DNA from: Chlamydiota bacterium
GTDB taxonomy: Bacteria > Auribacterota > Tritonobacteria > UBA1439
Assembly: GCA_012729785.1 (NCBI GenBank)
Contig: JAAYCL010000042.1
Span: forward strand, 59,530 to 123,529
DNA length: 64,000 nt
Reading direction: 5' to 3'
The notes below the pieces were generated by a model. It had not been told where the DNA came from and did not search any database. It saw only the letters and a list, made by a program, of their open reading frames with translations. Positions 33,909-44,094 of the stretch are shown here, piece after piece (position 1 is the stretch's first letter; every line of letters begins with the position of its first letter). A program made the position numbers and the translations under genes.

Positions 33909-34931
33909 ATGCTGCGCGTGGCGATCGTGGGGGCGACCGGATACGCCGGGTGCGAACTGCTCGAGATCCTGCTCAGGCACCCCCGGGTGAAGGTGGCGTC
34001 GCTCACCGCCAAGCTGGACCGCGAGATCCGCATCAGCGACGAATATCCGCGCTTCACCGGGCGAATCGACCTCCCCTGCGCCCCGCTGGACGTCGAGGAG
34101 GTCTGCCGGAAGGCGGACCTGGTTTTCCTCTCGCTGCCCCACGGCGTGTCGATGAGATTCGCCCGCCCGTTCCGCCTCGCCGGGAAGAAGGTCATCGACC
34201 TGAGCGCCGACTTCCGGTTTCGCGACGTCGGCGTCTTCAAACGCTGGTACGGGATCGAGCACGAGGCGGTCGAACTGCTCGCCGAGGCGGTCTACGGCCT
34301 GCCTGAACTCCACGCCGACGAGGTGCGGGCGGCGGCTCTGGTCGCGAACCCCGGCTGCTACCCCACCGGCTCCATCCTCGCCCTCGCGCCGCTCCTCGCG
34401 GCGGGGCTCGTCGACCCCGCCGGGATCGTCATCGACGCCAAGTCCGGCGTCACCGGCGCCGGGCGGAAGGCCTCCCTGGCGATGCTGTTCGGCGAGGTCA
34501 ACGAGAGCTTCCGCGCCTACAAGGTGGGGGTGCACCAGCACACCCCGGAGATCGAGGTCGAGCTCGGCAGGGCCGCGGGCGCGCCGCTGCAGCTCCTCTT
34601 CACGCCGCACCTTGTGCCGATGAACCGCGGCATCCTCACCACCGCCTATCTCACCCCGCGCGGGAAGATCTCCGACGCCGCGGTGCGCGACGCCTACCGA
34701 AACGTCTACGAGAAGGCGCCGTTCGTCCGGCTGATGGGGGCCGGGAAGCTCGCCGACACGAAGAACGTCGCGGGGCTCAATTTCTGCGACATCTCGTTCG
34801 TCGTGGACGAGCGCACGAACACGATCGTCGTCGTCTCGGCCATCGACAACCTCCTCAAGGGCGCCGCCGGGCAGGCGGTGCAGAACATGAACCTCGTCTG
34901 CGGTTTCCCCGAGACCGAGGGGCTTCGTTGA
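33909..34931 (+). CDS. argC: N-acetyl-gamma-glutamyl-phosphate reductase
   Basis: ArgC reduces N-acetylglutamyl phosphate to the semialdehyde with NADPH, step three of arginine synthesis. The 340-residue protein has the NADP loop GATGYAG (8-14) and the active-site Cys150 in ANPGCYPTG, with the HTPEIEVELG region typical of the long family. GAGGTG precedes the ATG. It heads the cluster argC-argJ-argB-argD-argG-argH. Confidence 0.97.
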   Translation: MLRVAIVGATGYAGCELLEILLRHPRVKVASLTAKLDREIRISDEYPRFTGRIDLPCAPLDVEEVCRKADLVFLSLPHGVSMRFARPFRLAGKKVIDLSADFRFRDVGVFKRWYGIEHEAVELLAEAVYGLPELHADEVRAAALVANPGCYPTGSILALAPLLAAGLVDPAGIVIDAKSGVTGAGRKASLAMLFGEVNESFRAYKVGVHQHTPEIEVELGRAAGAPLQLLFTPHLVPMNRGILTTAYLTPRGKISDAAVRDAYRNVYEKAPFVRLMGAGKLADTKNVAGLNFCDISFVVDERTNTIVVVSAIDNLLKGAAGQAVQNMNLVCGFPETEGLR

Positions 34932-34977
34932 ACGTCCCCGGCCGGGCGCGCCGCGTTCCCGCGGGAGGATTGCGCGT

Positions 34978-36171
34978 ATGACACACCCCACCGGGTGCGT
35001 GACCGCCGCCGCGGGATTCCGCGCGGCGGGCGTCTGCTGCGGCATCAGGGAGGGGAAGAAGGACCTCGCCCTCCTCGTCTCCGATCTCCCGGCCGCGGCC
35101 GCCGGGACGTTCACCACGAACCGCTTCTGCGCCGCCCCGGTGCGGCTGAGCCGCACGCGGATCGCCGCGGGGAGGGCGCGGGCGATCGTGGCCAACAGCG
35201 GCTGCGCGAACGCGGCGACCGGCGACGCCGGCCTCCGCGACGCCGAAACGGTGGCGGCGGCGGCGGCGCGGGCGGCGGGCCTCGACCCGGCGGAGGTGCT
35301 CACGGCCTCGACCGGGCGGATCGGGAGGCGTCTCCCCGTCGAGCGGATCACGGCGGCCATGCCGGGGCTCGTCGCCGCGCTCAGCCGCGAGGGGGGGCGG
35401 GACGCGGCGGAGGCGATCCTCACCACCGATACGCGCCCCAAGGAGGCGGTCGCCCGGTTCCTTCTCGGGGGTGGGGAGGCGACCGTCGGCGGCATGGCGA
35501 AGGGCGCCGGGATGATCCACCCGGAGATGGCGACGATGCTGGCGTTCATCACCACCGACGCGGCGGTCGAACCGGCCTTCCTCTCAGCGCTGCTCCGGGG
35601 GAGCGTGGAGAAGAGCTTCAACCGGATCAGCGTGGACGGGGACCGGAGCACCAACGACTCCGTCTTCATCCTGGCCAACGGCGCCGCGGGGAACAGCCCG
35701 CTCCTGCGGGAGGATTCCGACGGGGCGCGCGGATTCGCGGAGGCGCTCGACCGGGTCACCGGCGCGCTCGCGGAGATGATCGTGCGCGACGGAGAGGGGG
35801 CGTCGAGGTTCGTCGAGATCCTCATCCGCGGGGCGCGGGACGCGGCCGAGGCGAAGCGCCTCGGTTTCGCCGTCGCCAACTCGCCCCTCGTGAAGACCGC
35901 GATCTTCGGGCGGGACCCGAACTGGGGAAGGATCCTCTCCTCCCTCGGGGCGGCGGGCGTCGACTTCGCCCAGGATGCACTCGAGCTGTTCCTGCAGGGG
36001 CGGCGCGTCTTCGGCAACGGCGCGCCCGCGGGGGCGGACGAGGCGGAGCTGGGGAAGCTGCTCGAGGGGCCCAACGTCAGGATCGAGGCGGTCCTCTCGC
36101 GCGGCGCGGCGCAGGAGCGGATACTCACCTGCGACCTGACGCCGGACTACGTGGAGTTGAACAAGACCTGA
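34978..36171 (+). CDS. argJ: Ornithine acetyltransferase / N-acetylglutamate synthase
   Basis: ArgJ recycles the acetyl group from N-acetylornithine to glutamate, and bifunctional forms also make N-acetylglutamate from acetyl-CoA. The 397-residue precursor has the self-cleavage site in KGAGMIHPEMATML between Ala185 and Thr186; Thr186 becomes the nucleophile of the beta chain. The usual GMIAPxMAT is GMIHPEMAT here. Since argA is not in the cluster, a bifunctional role is plausible but not shown. Confidence 0.96.
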   Translation: MTHPTGCVTAAAGFRAAGVCCGIREGKKDLALLVSDLPAAAAGTFTTNRFCAAPVRLSRTRIAAGRARAIVANSGCANAATGDAGLRDAETVAAAAARAAGLDPAEVLTASTGRIGRRLPVERITAAMPGLVAALSREGGRDAAEAILTTDTRPKEAVARFLLGGGEATVGGMAKGAGMIHPEMATMLAFITTDAAVEPAFLSALLRGSVEKSFNRISVDGDRSTNDSVFILANGAAGNSPLLREDSDGARGFAEALDRVTGALAEMIVRDGEGASRFVEILIRGARDAAEAKRLGFAVANSPLVKTAIFGRDPNWGRILSSLGAAGVDFAQDALELFLQGRRVFGNGAPAGADEAELGKLLEGPNVRIEAVLSRGAAQERILTCDLTPDYVELNKT

Positions 36172-36255
36172 GACGGGGACGGCGCGCAGCTCGTTCGTCT
36201 GACGGCGCACGCAGCCCCCGCCGGCGCACGGCACGGAAGATCGGAGATTGCACGG

Positions 36256-37143
36256 ATGGGCGACCTCAAGAAGCTGATCGGCAAGGCGGCGGTCCTGATC
36301 GAAGCGCTCCCCTACATCCAGCGCTTCAGACGCAAGGTCGTTGTCGTGAAGTACGGCGGGAGCACGATGGGCTCCGGCGACCCGGACGCCATCCTCCGCG
36401 ACATCGTCTTCATGGGATGCGTGGGGATCCGCCCGGTCGTGGTGCACGGCGGCGGCAACGCGATCAGCGCGCGCCTGAAGGAGCGCGGGATCGCGCCCCG
36501 GTTCGTGTCGGGCCTCCGGGTGACCGACGCGAAGACGATGAAGGTCGTCGAGGAGGTGCTGTCGGAGGTGAACCGGGGGATCGTGGCCCGCATCGGGGAG
36601 CTCGGCGGCTGCGCCCGCACCGTCGGCGGCCGGGACGGGGTGCTTCGGGCGAAACGGCATTTCCCCGAGGTCGAGAAGAGCGGGCGGGGAGAGCGGGCGG
36701 ATATCGGCTACGTGGGCGATGTCGCGGAGGTCGCGGTGGGACCGCTCCGCGAGCTTCTGAAGAAGGACGTCATCCCGGTGATCGCTCCGATCGGGACGGA
36801 CGCGGAGGGGAACCTCTACAACATCAACGCCGACACCGCCGCGGGCGAGGTGGCCGCCGCCCTCAAGGCGGAGAAGCTCATTCTACTGACCGACGTGCGC
36901 GGCATCCTCAGGAACCCCGGGGACGACAGATCGCTCATCGAGACGCTCCGGATCGGCGACATCGAGACGCTCAAGGCGGCCGGTGCGCTCACGGGCGGCA
37001 TGCTGCCGAAGGTGCGGGCGGGGGTGACCTCGGTGCGGGCGGGGGTGCCGAAGACGCACATCGTGGACGGGCGGCTGCCGCACTCGATACTGCTCGAGGT
37101 GTTCACCGACGCGGGGATCGGCACCGAGATCGTGAAGGGGTAG
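36256..37143 (+). CDS. argB: N-acetylglutamate kinase
   Basis: ArgB phosphorylates N-acetylglutamate. The 295-residue amino-acid-kinase-fold protein has VVKYGGSTMG, the glycine loop VVVHGGGNAIS, and NINADTAAGEVAAAL. The N-terminal helix before the first strand (LIGKAAVLIEALPYIQRF) is the feature of hexameric, arginine-inhibited forms, so feedback inhibition by arginine is likely. Confidence 0.97.
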   Translation: MGDLKKLIGKAAVLIEALPYIQRFRRKVVVVKYGGSTMGSGDPDAILRDIVFMGCVGIRPVVVHGGGNAISARLKERGIAPRFVSGLRVTDAKTMKVVEEVLSEVNRGIVARIGELGGCARTVGGRDGVLRAKRHFPEVEKSGRGERADIGYVGDVAEVAVGPLRELLKKDVIPVIAPIGTDAEGNLYNINADTAAGEVAAALKAEKLILLTDVRGILRNPGDDRSLIETLRIGDIETLKAAGALTGGMLPKVRAGVTSVRAGVPKTHIVDGRLPHSILLEVFTDAGIGTEIVKG

Positions 37144-37276
37144 GCGTCGCCGCGGGGGGCAGGGGGCGCGGGGAAACGATTGCGCGGGCGGACGGACGTG
37201 CGCGCCTGACCGTATCCGACGGCCCGGAGGCGCCCGACGGAGAGGGCGCGGCGCGAACTCAGTGAAGGGGAGAACG

Positions 37277-38479
37277 ATGAAGAGGACGCGGAACAAGGCG
37301 GCGGGAACGATCGATCTGTACGGGCGCTACGTGGTCCCCTCGTACGGGAGGAGTCCGCTGGTCGTCGTCAGGGGGAAGGGCTCGTGGGTCTGGGACGATC
37401 GCGGGCGCAGATACCTGGACTTCTTCCCCGGCTACGCGGTGAGCGGCCTCGGGCACTGCCACCCGAGGGTCGTGGCCGCCGTCAGGAAACAGGCCGGAAC
37501 GCTCCTGCACCTCCCGAACATCTACTACATCCCCCTCCAGGCCCGCCTCGCCGAGCTGATCGTCGAGCACGCCTTCCCGGGGAAGTGCTTCTTCTGCAAC
37601 AGCGGCGCGGAGGCGAACGAGGCGGCGATGAAGCTCGCCCGGCGGGCGGGGAGCGCGACGGGCCGCTACGGGATTGTCGCGATGCGCGAGTCGTTTCACG
37701 GGCGCACCATCGCCACGGTCACGGCGACCGGGCAGGAGAAGTACCAGCGCGGCTTCGGCCCGCTCCTCCCGGGGATCACGCACGTCCCGTTCGGCGACAT
37801 CGGCGCCTTGTCGCGCGCGGTGAGCGACACGACCTGCGCGGTGATGCTCGAGCCGATCCAGGGCGAGGGGGGGATCAACGTCGCCCCCGCGGACTATTTC
37901 GCCGCGGTCCGCGATCTGTGCGACAGGCGGGGGCTCCTCCTCATCATGGACGAGGTGCAGACCGGGATGGGGAGGACCGGCAGATACTTCGCGTACCAGC
38001 ACTACGGCATCGTGCCCGACGTGATGACGCTCGCCAAGACCCTCGGCGGCGGCGTGGCGATCGGGGCGATGCTCGCCGCGTCGAAGTACGCGGACCTGCT
38101 GCAGCCCGGGACGCACGCCTCCACCTTCGGCGGGAACCCGCTCGCCTGCGCGGCCGGGGTCGCGGTCTTCGAAACGATCGAGAAGGAGAAGCTTTTGAAG
38201 CGCGCCCAGCAGATGGGGAACTATCTCCGCGCGCGGCTCCTCCGCCTCGCGAAGCGCTGCCCGTTCGTCCGGGAGGTCCGGGGCGTGGGGCTGATGCTCG
38301 GGATGCAGCTGTCGATCGACGGGAAGGCGGTCGTGGCGGAGTGCCTGAAGCGGGGGATGCTCACCAACGCCACCGGCGACAATGTCGTCCGTTTCATGCC
38401 CGCGATGACCGTCACGAAGGCGGAGGTCGACCGGGCGATGGCGATCGTGGAGGAGGCGTTCGCCGCCGTCGTCCGCTAG
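37277..38479 (+). CDS. argD: Acetylornithine aminotransferase
   Basis: This class III PLP aminotransferase makes N-acetylornithine from the semialdehyde, and family members can also act in lysine synthesis. The 400-residue protein has [27 protein letters not shown] and the PLP lysine in [10 protein letters not shown]. The ATG at 37277 follows AAGGGGAGAACG and is preferred to the GTG at 37262. ornithine carbamoyltransferase (argF), which often follows argD, is not between argD and argG. Confidence 0.94.
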   Translation: MKRTRNKAAGTIDLYGRYVVPSYGRSPLVVVRGKGSWVWDDRGRRYLDFFPGYAVSGLGHCHPRVVAAVRKQAGTLLHLPNIYYIPLQARLAELIVEHAFPGKCFFCNSGAEANEAAMKLARRAGSATGRYGIVAMRESFHGRTIATVTATGQEKYQRGFGPLLPGITHVPFGDIGALSRAVSDTTCAVMLEPIQGEGGINVAPADYFAAVRDLCDRRGLLLIMDEVQTGMGRTGRYFAYQHYGIVPDVMTLAKTLGGGVAIGAMLAASKYADLLQPGTHASTFGGNPLACAAGVAVFETIEKEKLLKRAQQMGNYLRARLLRLAKRCPFVREVRGVGLMLGMQLSIDGKAVVAECLKRGMLTNATGDNVVRFMPAMTVTKAEVDRAMAIVEEAFAAVVR

Positions 38480-38517
38480 GGGCCGGCGCCGCCGATTCAG
38501 ACGGAAAGGGAACCCAG

Positions 38518-39735
38518 ATGGAAAAGGTGGTGTTGGCGTACTCGGGGGGGCTCGACACCTCGATCATCTTGAAGTGGCTCCGCGAGGAGCGGGGGATGGA
38601 CGTCATCGCCTACGTGGCCGACCTCGGCCAGGGCAAGGAGCTCGACGGCATCCGGCGGAAGGCGCTCCGCACCGGCGCGAGCAAGGTCTACGTCGAGGAT
38701 CTCCGCGAGGAGTTCGTACGCGACTACGTCTTCGCCGCGCTCAAGGCGAACGCGATCTACGAGGGGACCTACCTGCTCGGCACCTCCATCGCCCGCCCGC
38801 TCATCGCGAAGCGGCAGGTGGAGATCGCGCGCAGGGAGAAGGCCGCCGCCGTGGCGCACGGCGCGACCGGGAAGGGGAACGACCAGGTGCGGTTCGAACT
38901 CGCCTTCGCCGCCCTCGGGCCCGACCTGAAGGTCATCGCCCCGTGGAGGGAGTGGAACCTCGGCGCGCGCGCGGACCTGTTCGAGTACGCCACGCGGCAC
39001 GGCATCCCGATCCCCGTGACGAAGGAGAAGCCGTACTCGAGCGACCGGAACCTCCTGCACATCAGCTTCGAGGGGGGCATCCTCGAGGACCCGGACCGCG
39101 AGCCCGACGAGGATATGTTCGTCCTCAGCGTCTCCCCGGAGAGGGCCCCGGACAAGCCGACCTATGTCGAGATCGGTTTCGCCCGGGGGGTGCCGGTCGC
39201 CGTGGACGGGAAGCGGCTCTCCCCCGCGAAGCTCCTCGCCCGCCTGAACGAGCTCGGCGGGAGGAACGGCGTGGGGCGGATCGACATCGTCGAGAACCGG
39301 TACGTCGGGATGAAGTGCCGCGGCGTCTACGAGACGCCCGGCGGCACGATCCTCCATATCGCGCACCGGGCGATGGAGTCGCTCACGATGGACCGCGAGG
39401 TGATGCACTTCCGCGACTCGTTCATCCCGTGCTACGCCTCGCTCGTCTACAACGGGTTCTGGTTCTCGCCGGAGATGCGGCTGCTGACGGCGGCCGTGGA
39501 GGAGAGCCAAAAAAACGTCACCGGGACGGTGCGCGTCAAGCTCTACAAGGGCAACTGCATCGTCGTCGGGCGCTCCTCCCCCTGCTCGCTCTACAGCCCC
39601 GCGCACGCCACCTTCGAGGCGAGCGGCGCCGTGTACAACCAGGCCGACGCGACGGGATTCATCAGGCTGAACGGACTGCGCCTGAGGATCGAGGCGATGC
39701 TGCAGGGGAGGGGGCGGGTTTCGAAACGCGGATGA
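38518..39735 (+). CDS. argG: Argininosuccinate synthase
   Basis: ArgG condenses citrulline and aspartate with ATP. The 405-residue protein has the PP-loop AYSGGLDTS (8-16), [14 protein letters not shown] and [14 protein letters not shown], typical of the bacterial type. GGAAAGGGAAC precedes the ATG. Confidence 0.97.
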   Translation: MEKVVLAYSGGLDTSIILKWLREERGMDVIAYVADLGQGKELDGIRRKALRTGASKVYVEDLREEFVRDYVFAALKANAIYEGTYLLGTSIARPLIAKRQVEIARREKAAAVAHGATGKGNDQVRFELAFAALGPDLKVIAPWREWNLGARADLFEYATRHGIPIPVTKEKPYSSDRNLLHISFEGGILEDPDREPDEDMFVLSVSPERAPDKPTYVEIGFARGVPVAVDGKRLSPAKLLARLNELGGRNGVGRIDIVENRYVGMKCRGVYETPGGTILHIAHRAMESLTMDREVMHFRDSFIPCYASLVYNGFWFSPEMRLLTAAVEESQKNVTGTVRVKLYKGNCIVVGRSSPCSLYSPAHATFEASGAVYNQADATGFIRLNGLRLRIEAMLQGRGRVSKRG

Positions 39736-39836
39736 ACGGCGAACGGCGGATGCGTCCGTGTCAACCCGGCGGCGTCCACTGCGCCGCTTGGCACGCGTCG
39801 TTGGGCCGTCTTGTCAATCCACCGGGGGATGACGGC

Positions 39837-41219
39837 ATGAGCGGGAAGATCTGGTCCGGCAGGTTCGATACAAGGATGGCGCCCGAGGTGGAGGCGTTCA
39901 CCGCCTCCGTCGGCTTCGACCGGATTCTCTACAGGCACGACATCCGCGGCAGTCTCGCCCACGTCGCGATGCTCGCGAGGCAGGGGCTCGTCACGGCGGC
40001 GGAGGCCAAAAAGATCTCGGCGGGGTTGAAGCGGGTGGAGGCGGAGATCGCCCGGGGGGCGTACCGTCCCGGCCCCGAGCACGAGGATATCCATATGGCG
40101 GTCGAGACGCGGCTGAAGGAGCTGATCGGCCCCGCCGCGGACCGGCTCCACACCGCCCGGAGCCGCAACGACCAGGTCGCCCTCGACACCCGCCTCTTCC
40201 TCATCGACGCCGTCGGCGACGCGATCGAGGGGATCCGGGGGCTCCAGAAGGCCGTCGTCGCGTCGGCGTGGAAACACCGGCATCTCGTGATGCCCGGCTT
40301 CACGCACCTCCAGCACGGCCAGCCGGTGCTCGTCGCGCACCACCTCCTCGCGCATGTCGAGATGCTCGAGCGCGACGCGGCCCGGATGGCGGACTGCCTG
40401 AAGCGGGCGAAGGCGTGCCCGCTCGGCGCGGGGGCGCTCGCGGGGACGTCGTTGCCGATCGACCGGCGGGAGACGGCCCGCCTGCTCGGCCTCCCCCGGC
40501 TCTGCGAGAACAGCATCGACGCCGTGAGCGACCGCGACTTCATCCTCGAGTTCCTCTCCGCCGGGGCCATACTGGGCGTGCACCTTTCCCGGATGGCCGA
40601 GGAGATCGTCCTCTGGGCGAGCAAGGAGTTCTCGTTCGTCGCGCTGGACCTCTCCTACTGCAGCGGCTCCTCCCTGATGCCCCAGAAGGCCAACCCCGAT
40701 GTTGCCGAGCTGGTGCGCGGGAAGGCGGGCCGGCTCATCGGCGCGCTCGTCTCCGTCCTGACCATGATGAAGGGGCTCCCGCTCGCCTACAACCGGGACA
40801 TGCAGGAGGACAAGGAGCCGCTCTTCGACGCCGCCTTGACGATCGACGGCTGCCTCGGGATCATGGCGGGGCTCTGGGAGAGGATCTCGTTCCGCCCGGA
40901 GGCGCTCCGCCGGTCGCTCGAGGGCGACTTCAGCCAGGCCACCGACCTCGTCGAGCAGCTCGTCGTGAACGGCGTCCCGTTCCGCGAGGCGCACCGCCTC
41001 GTCGGCCGGCTCGTCGCCGACTGCCTGCGCCGGAGGAAACGCCTCGATGAGCTCACCCTCGCGGAGCTGAAGGCGTGCGCGCCGCAGTTCGGGGAAGGCG
41101 CGCTCGCCCTCCTCTCGCACGACGAGACGGTCCGGCGGAAGAGATCGCTCGGGTCCACCTCGTCCGCGGGCGTGGCGAAAGCGCTCGCGGCCTGGAGGAG
41201 AAAACTCGCCCATGCATGA
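39837..41219 (+). CDS. argH: Argininosuccinate lyase
   Basis: ArgH splits argininosuccinate into arginine and fumarate. The 460-residue protein has the fumarase/aspartase signature GSSLMPQKANPD, HTARSRNDQVALDTR, and the TxxQHGQPV-like GFTHLQHGQPVL. Its 3' end overlaps lysA by eight bases, which links the arginine and lysine blocks into one transcriptional unit. Confidence 0.97.
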   Translation: MSGKIWSGRFDTRMAPEVEAFTASVGFDRILYRHDIRGSLAHVAMLARQGLVTAAEAKKISAGLKRVEAEIARGAYRPGPEHEDIHMAVETRLKELIGPAADRLHTARSRNDQVALDTRLFLIDAVGDAIEGIRGLQKAVVASAWKHRHLVMPGFTHLQHGQPVLVAHHLLAHVEMLERDAARMADCLKRAKACPLGAGALAGTSLPIDRRETARLLGLPRLCENSIDAVSDRDFILEFLSAGAILGVHLSRMAEEIVLWASKEFSFVALDLSYCSGSSLMPQKANPDVAELVRGKAGRLIGALVSVLTMMKGLPLAYNRDMQEDKEPLFDAALTIDGCLGIMAGLWERISFRPEALRRSLEGDFSQATDLVEQLVVNGVPFREAHRLVGRLVADCLRRRKRLDELTLAELKACAPQFGEGALALLSHDETVRRKRSLGSTSSAGVAKALAAWRRKLAHA

Positions 41220-42471
41220 GTTCTCCTACCGCGGCGGGCGGCTCTGCGCCGAGTCGGTCCCGCTGGAGGATCTGGCCCGCAGATTCGGCACCCCGCTCTA
41301 CGTCTACAGCCACGCCACCCTGACGGGGCATTTCGAGCGGCTCGACCGCGCCTTCGCCGGGGTGCCGCACCTGATCTGCTACTCGGTGAAGTCGTGCGCG
41401 AACCTCGCCGTGCTGAAGACCCTCGCGAACGCCGGGGCCGGCTTCGACATCGTCTCCGGCGGGGAGCTGCGCCGCGCCCTCGCGACGGGGGTCGGCCCGG
41501 AGAAGATCGTCTTCGCCGGCGTGGGGAAGACGGAGGAGGAGATCGCCGCGGCGCTGCGGAGGCGGATCCTCTTCCTGACCGTGGAGTCGCTCGCGGAGCT
41601 CGAAACGATCGAACGGGTCGCCGCGCGGCTCCGCCTCGTCGCCCGGATTGCGTTCCGTGTCACCCCCGACGTGGACCCGCACACGCACCGGTACATCACC
41701 ACCGGGAAGGCGGAGAACAAGTTCGGCCTCGACCTCGCGCGCGCCCGCGAGGCCTACCGGAAGGCGATGCGGTTGCGGCACGTGCGGCCGACGGCGCTGC
41801 AGATGCACATCGGTTCGCAGATCGTCGAGACCGGCCCGTACGTGGAGGCGCTGCGGAAGGTGCTCCCGCTGGCGCGGGTCCTGTTGCGGGACGGGGTGCC
41901 GCTCGAGCGGCTCGACATCGGCGGCGGGCTCGGCATCATCTACCGCGACGAAACCCCCGCGACCGCCGACCGGTTCGCCGCGGCGGTGCTCCCGGAACTC
42001 GAGGGGCTCGGTCTGAAACTCGTCCTCGAGCCCGGGCGCTTCATCGCCGGAAACTCGGGGGTGCTGCTGACGCGCGTGCTCTACCGCAAGAAGGGCGGCG
42101 CCCGCGACTTCGTCATCGTGGACGCGGCGATGAACGACCTGATCCGGCCCAGCCTCTACGGGGCCTACCACGAGATCCTTCCCCTCCGGAAGGGGAAGGG
42201 GAGAACGATCACCGCCGACGTGGTGGGACCGGTCTGCGAGTCGGGCGACTTCCTCGCCAAGGACCGGAGGATGCGGGAGCCGCGCCCCGGCGATCTTCTC
42301 GCGGTGATGGGGGCGGGGGCGTACGGCTTCGCGATGTCCTCCAACTACAACTCTCGGCGGCGCGCCGCGGAGGTGTTGGCGCGCGGCGCGCGCGCCTGGC
42401 TCGTGCGAAAGCGGGAACGCTACGAGGACCTCGTCAGGGGCGAGCGCATCCCGGCGTTCCTCGAGAAGTAG
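41212..42471 (+). CDS. lysA: Diaminopimelate decarboxylase
   Basis: LysA decarboxylates meso-diaminopimelate to lysine. The 419-residue PLP enzyme has the Schiff-base Lys in CYSVKSCAN, HIGSQI, LDIGGGLGI, EPGRFIAGN, and the C-terminal CESGDFLAKDR and MGAGAYGFAMSSNYN. The ATG lies inside the last codons of argH. dapF follows after a 308-base gap that contains palindromic repeats. Confidence 0.97.
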   Translation: MHEFSYRGGRLCAESVPLEDLARRFGTPLYVYSHATLTGHFERLDRAFAGVPHLICYSVKSCANLAVLKTLANAGAGFDIVSGGELRRALATGVGPEKIVFAGVGKTEEEIAAALRRRILFLTVESLAELETIERVAARLRLVARIAFRVTPDVDPHTHRYITTGKAENKFGLDLARAREAYRKAMRLRHVRPTALQMHIGSQIVETGPYVEALRKVLPLARVLLRDGVPLERLDIGGGLGIIYRDETPATADRFAAAVLPELEGLGLKLVLEPGRFIAGNSGVLLTRVLYRKKGGARDFVIVDAAMNDLIRPSLYGAYHEILPLRKGKGRTITADVVGPVCESGDFLAKDRRMREPRPGDLLAVMGAGAYGFAMSSNYNSRRRAAEVLARGARAWLVRKRERYEDLVRGERIPAFLEK

Positions 42472-42779
42472 CGTCGCCGCGGATTTAGACGGATTGCCGC
42501 GGGCCGAGATATGGCGATCGTTGAAGGCGCGAGGATATGGCCTGATATATTCATCCGCCGATCAGAAGCCGGATGGCGCGTGTCTGGTTCTCCCCGTCGT
42601 TCCGGCGAACGCCGGAATCCAGGCGTGTACGCTTTAACGCGGGCTCCCCGTTTTCGCGGGGATGAGATCCGATCGGGTTGATGAATGGATCGGGGTAGGG
42701 GATTCCCCGCTTCATCCGGCATATACTTCGTGTTCATCCGTGTCGGTCCGCGGCTAAGAGCAAGGGTGGTGTTTTGGTC
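42472..42779. other. Gene-free stretch between lysA and dapF
   Basis: No supportable reading frame lies here. It holds a pair of palindromic repeat units (42596-42670) and, just before dapF, a lower-GC stretch with short TCCGTG/TTCGTG-like iterations (about 42727-42755). No convincing promoter hexamers are visible. Confidence 0.6.
42596..42670. repeat. Pair of REP-like palindromic elements
   Basis: Unit 1 (42596-42623) contains TTCCGGCGAACGCCGGAA; unit 2 (42644-42670) contains CCCCGTTTTCGCGGGG in the opposite orientation. Both resemble the widespread GTCATTCCCGCGAAAGCGGGAAT class of intergenic palindromes. Two inverted copies about 20 bases apart form a BIME/REPIN-like unit. Confidence 0.65.
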
Positions 42780-43610
42780 ATGAAGATTCCGTTCGTGAAG
42801 ATGCACGGGCTCGGGAACGATTTCGTCCTCCTCGACTGCGTCCGGCAGACGCTGCCGATCCACCAGGGACTCGTCCGCTCACTCTGCGACCGGCGGCACG
42901 GCATCGGGGCCGACCAGCTCCTGGTCCTTGAACCGTCGAAGAAGGCCGACTTCCGGATGCGGGTCTTCAACGCCGACGGCGGCGAGGTGGAGATGTGCGG
43001 CAACGGGATTCGCTGTCTTGCGAAGTACCTTGTGACGCAGACACTCCTCCCCGAGGGGGAGCAGGCGATCGAGACGAAGGCCGGGATCATGCGTCCCCGG
43101 GTGGAGGGGGGGCGGATCACCGTGGACATGGGCGTCCCCGAGCTCGAGGGGCCGAAGATCCCCGTGCGGCTGCAGGGGAGGATCGTCGACCGCGAGGTGA
43201 CGCTCGCCAACGAGCAGAGGCGCATCACCTGCGTCTCGATGGGGAACCCGCACTGCGTCATCTTCACCGAAAATCTCGCCGCGTGCCCGGTGCGGCAGCT
43301 CGGCCCCAAGATCGAGGCCGACGCGCTTTTCCCCCGGCGCGTCAACGTGGAGTTCGTGCAGGCGGAGTCGCCCGCCAGGATCTCGATGCGGGTCTGGGAG
43401 CGCGGCGCGGGGGAGACGGCGGCGTGCGGGACCGGGGCGTGCGCCGCGGCGGTGGCGAGCGTCCTCACCGGCCGCACCGGCCGGGATCTCGTCGTCGCCC
43501 TGCCCGGCGGGGAGCTCTCGATCCGGTGGGACGAGGACGGCCACGTCCTCATGACCGGCCCCGCCGAAGAGGTCTTCCGCGGCGAGATCGACGTCGAGCG
43601 GACGCGCTAG
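42780..43610 (+). CDS. dapF: Diaminopimelate epimerase
   Basis: DapF converts LL- to meso-diaminopimelate, needed for both lysine and the DAP cross-link of peptidoglycan. The 276-residue protein has the two catalytic Cys motifs: EMCGNGIRC (Cys73) and AACGTGACAAA, plus KMHGLGNDFVLLD. The ATG at 42780 follows GGGTGGT; a TTG two codons earlier is less likely. With dapL downstream this fits the aminotransferase variant of the DAP pathway. Confidence 0.97.
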   Translation: MKIPFVKMHGLGNDFVLLDCVRQTLPIHQGLVRSLCDRRHGIGADQLLVLEPSKKADFRMRVFNADGGEVEMCGNGIRCLAKYLVTQTLLPEGEQAIETKAGIMRPRVEGGRITVDMGVPELEGPKIPVRLQGRIVDREVTLANEQRRITCVSMGNPHCVIFTENLAACPVRQLGPKIEADALFPRRVNVEFVQAESPARISMRVWERGAGETAACGTGACAAAVASVLTGRTGRDLVVALPGGELSIRWDEDGHVLMTGPAEEVFRGEIDVERTR

Positions 43611-43621
43611 CGCCCGCAATC

Positions 43622-43639
43622 GCCGCCGCCCACGGCGGC
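43622..43639. terminator. Hairpin after dapF
   Basis: GCCGCCG and CGGCGGC form a 7-bp stem with loop CCCA, eleven bases after the dapF stop. There is no T tract; terminator function is inferred from position. Confidence 0.45.
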
Positions 43640-43957
43640 TTCACGTCCCGCGGATTTCGCGCCCGCCGAATCCGCACCTGCGCCGCGCCGGCGACGCATC
43701 GGTCTTCCGGCGCGCCCTCCCCTCGCGGCGTTTTCGACCGGGATGGCCGGCGAAGAACGGCCGTACCCCCTCCGATGCGGCAGGGGATCGCCTGCCGCCG
43801 CGTTCCACTCGTCCGGGGCGGAGCCGTGCCCCCCGCCCGTCGCGGCGGATCCGGATCCGGCGGCGCCGCGGGGGGAGGAGTGTCATGACGCGCCCCCCGT
43901 GACGCGCGCCGCGCGTTCCGCCCCGGCGATCCGGCATGCCGATCGTCGAGAAGCGGA

Positions 43958-43986
43958 TTGACGCGGGACGTCTTGTGCAGTACCAT
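43958..43986 (+). promoter_or_regulatory. Sigma-70 type promoter upstream of the antiporter
   Basis: TTGACG (43958-43963) and TACCAT (43981-43986) have a 17-base spacer. The antiporter starts about 300 bases further on, so the transcript would have a long leader. Confidence 0.55.
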
Positions 43987-44094
43987 CAGAGCGGCGGCGG
44001 CGGGGAATATCTCCGGGAGAAGAGCATGTCGGGCTACCGTCGCCGGGCGGGGTGATCGGCAGGCGCCAGCCGCCTCCCGCGCGGCCGGGTTCCG

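Noticed and set aside
42472-42779. CRISPR-like array from the repeated palindromes
   Set aside because: Only two units in opposite orientation, with no regular spacers and no cas genes.
41212-43610. Possible lysine riboswitch near lysA/dapF
   Set aside because: lysA overlaps argH with no leader, and the dapF leader shows only palindromic repeats rather than a lysine-aptamer pattern.
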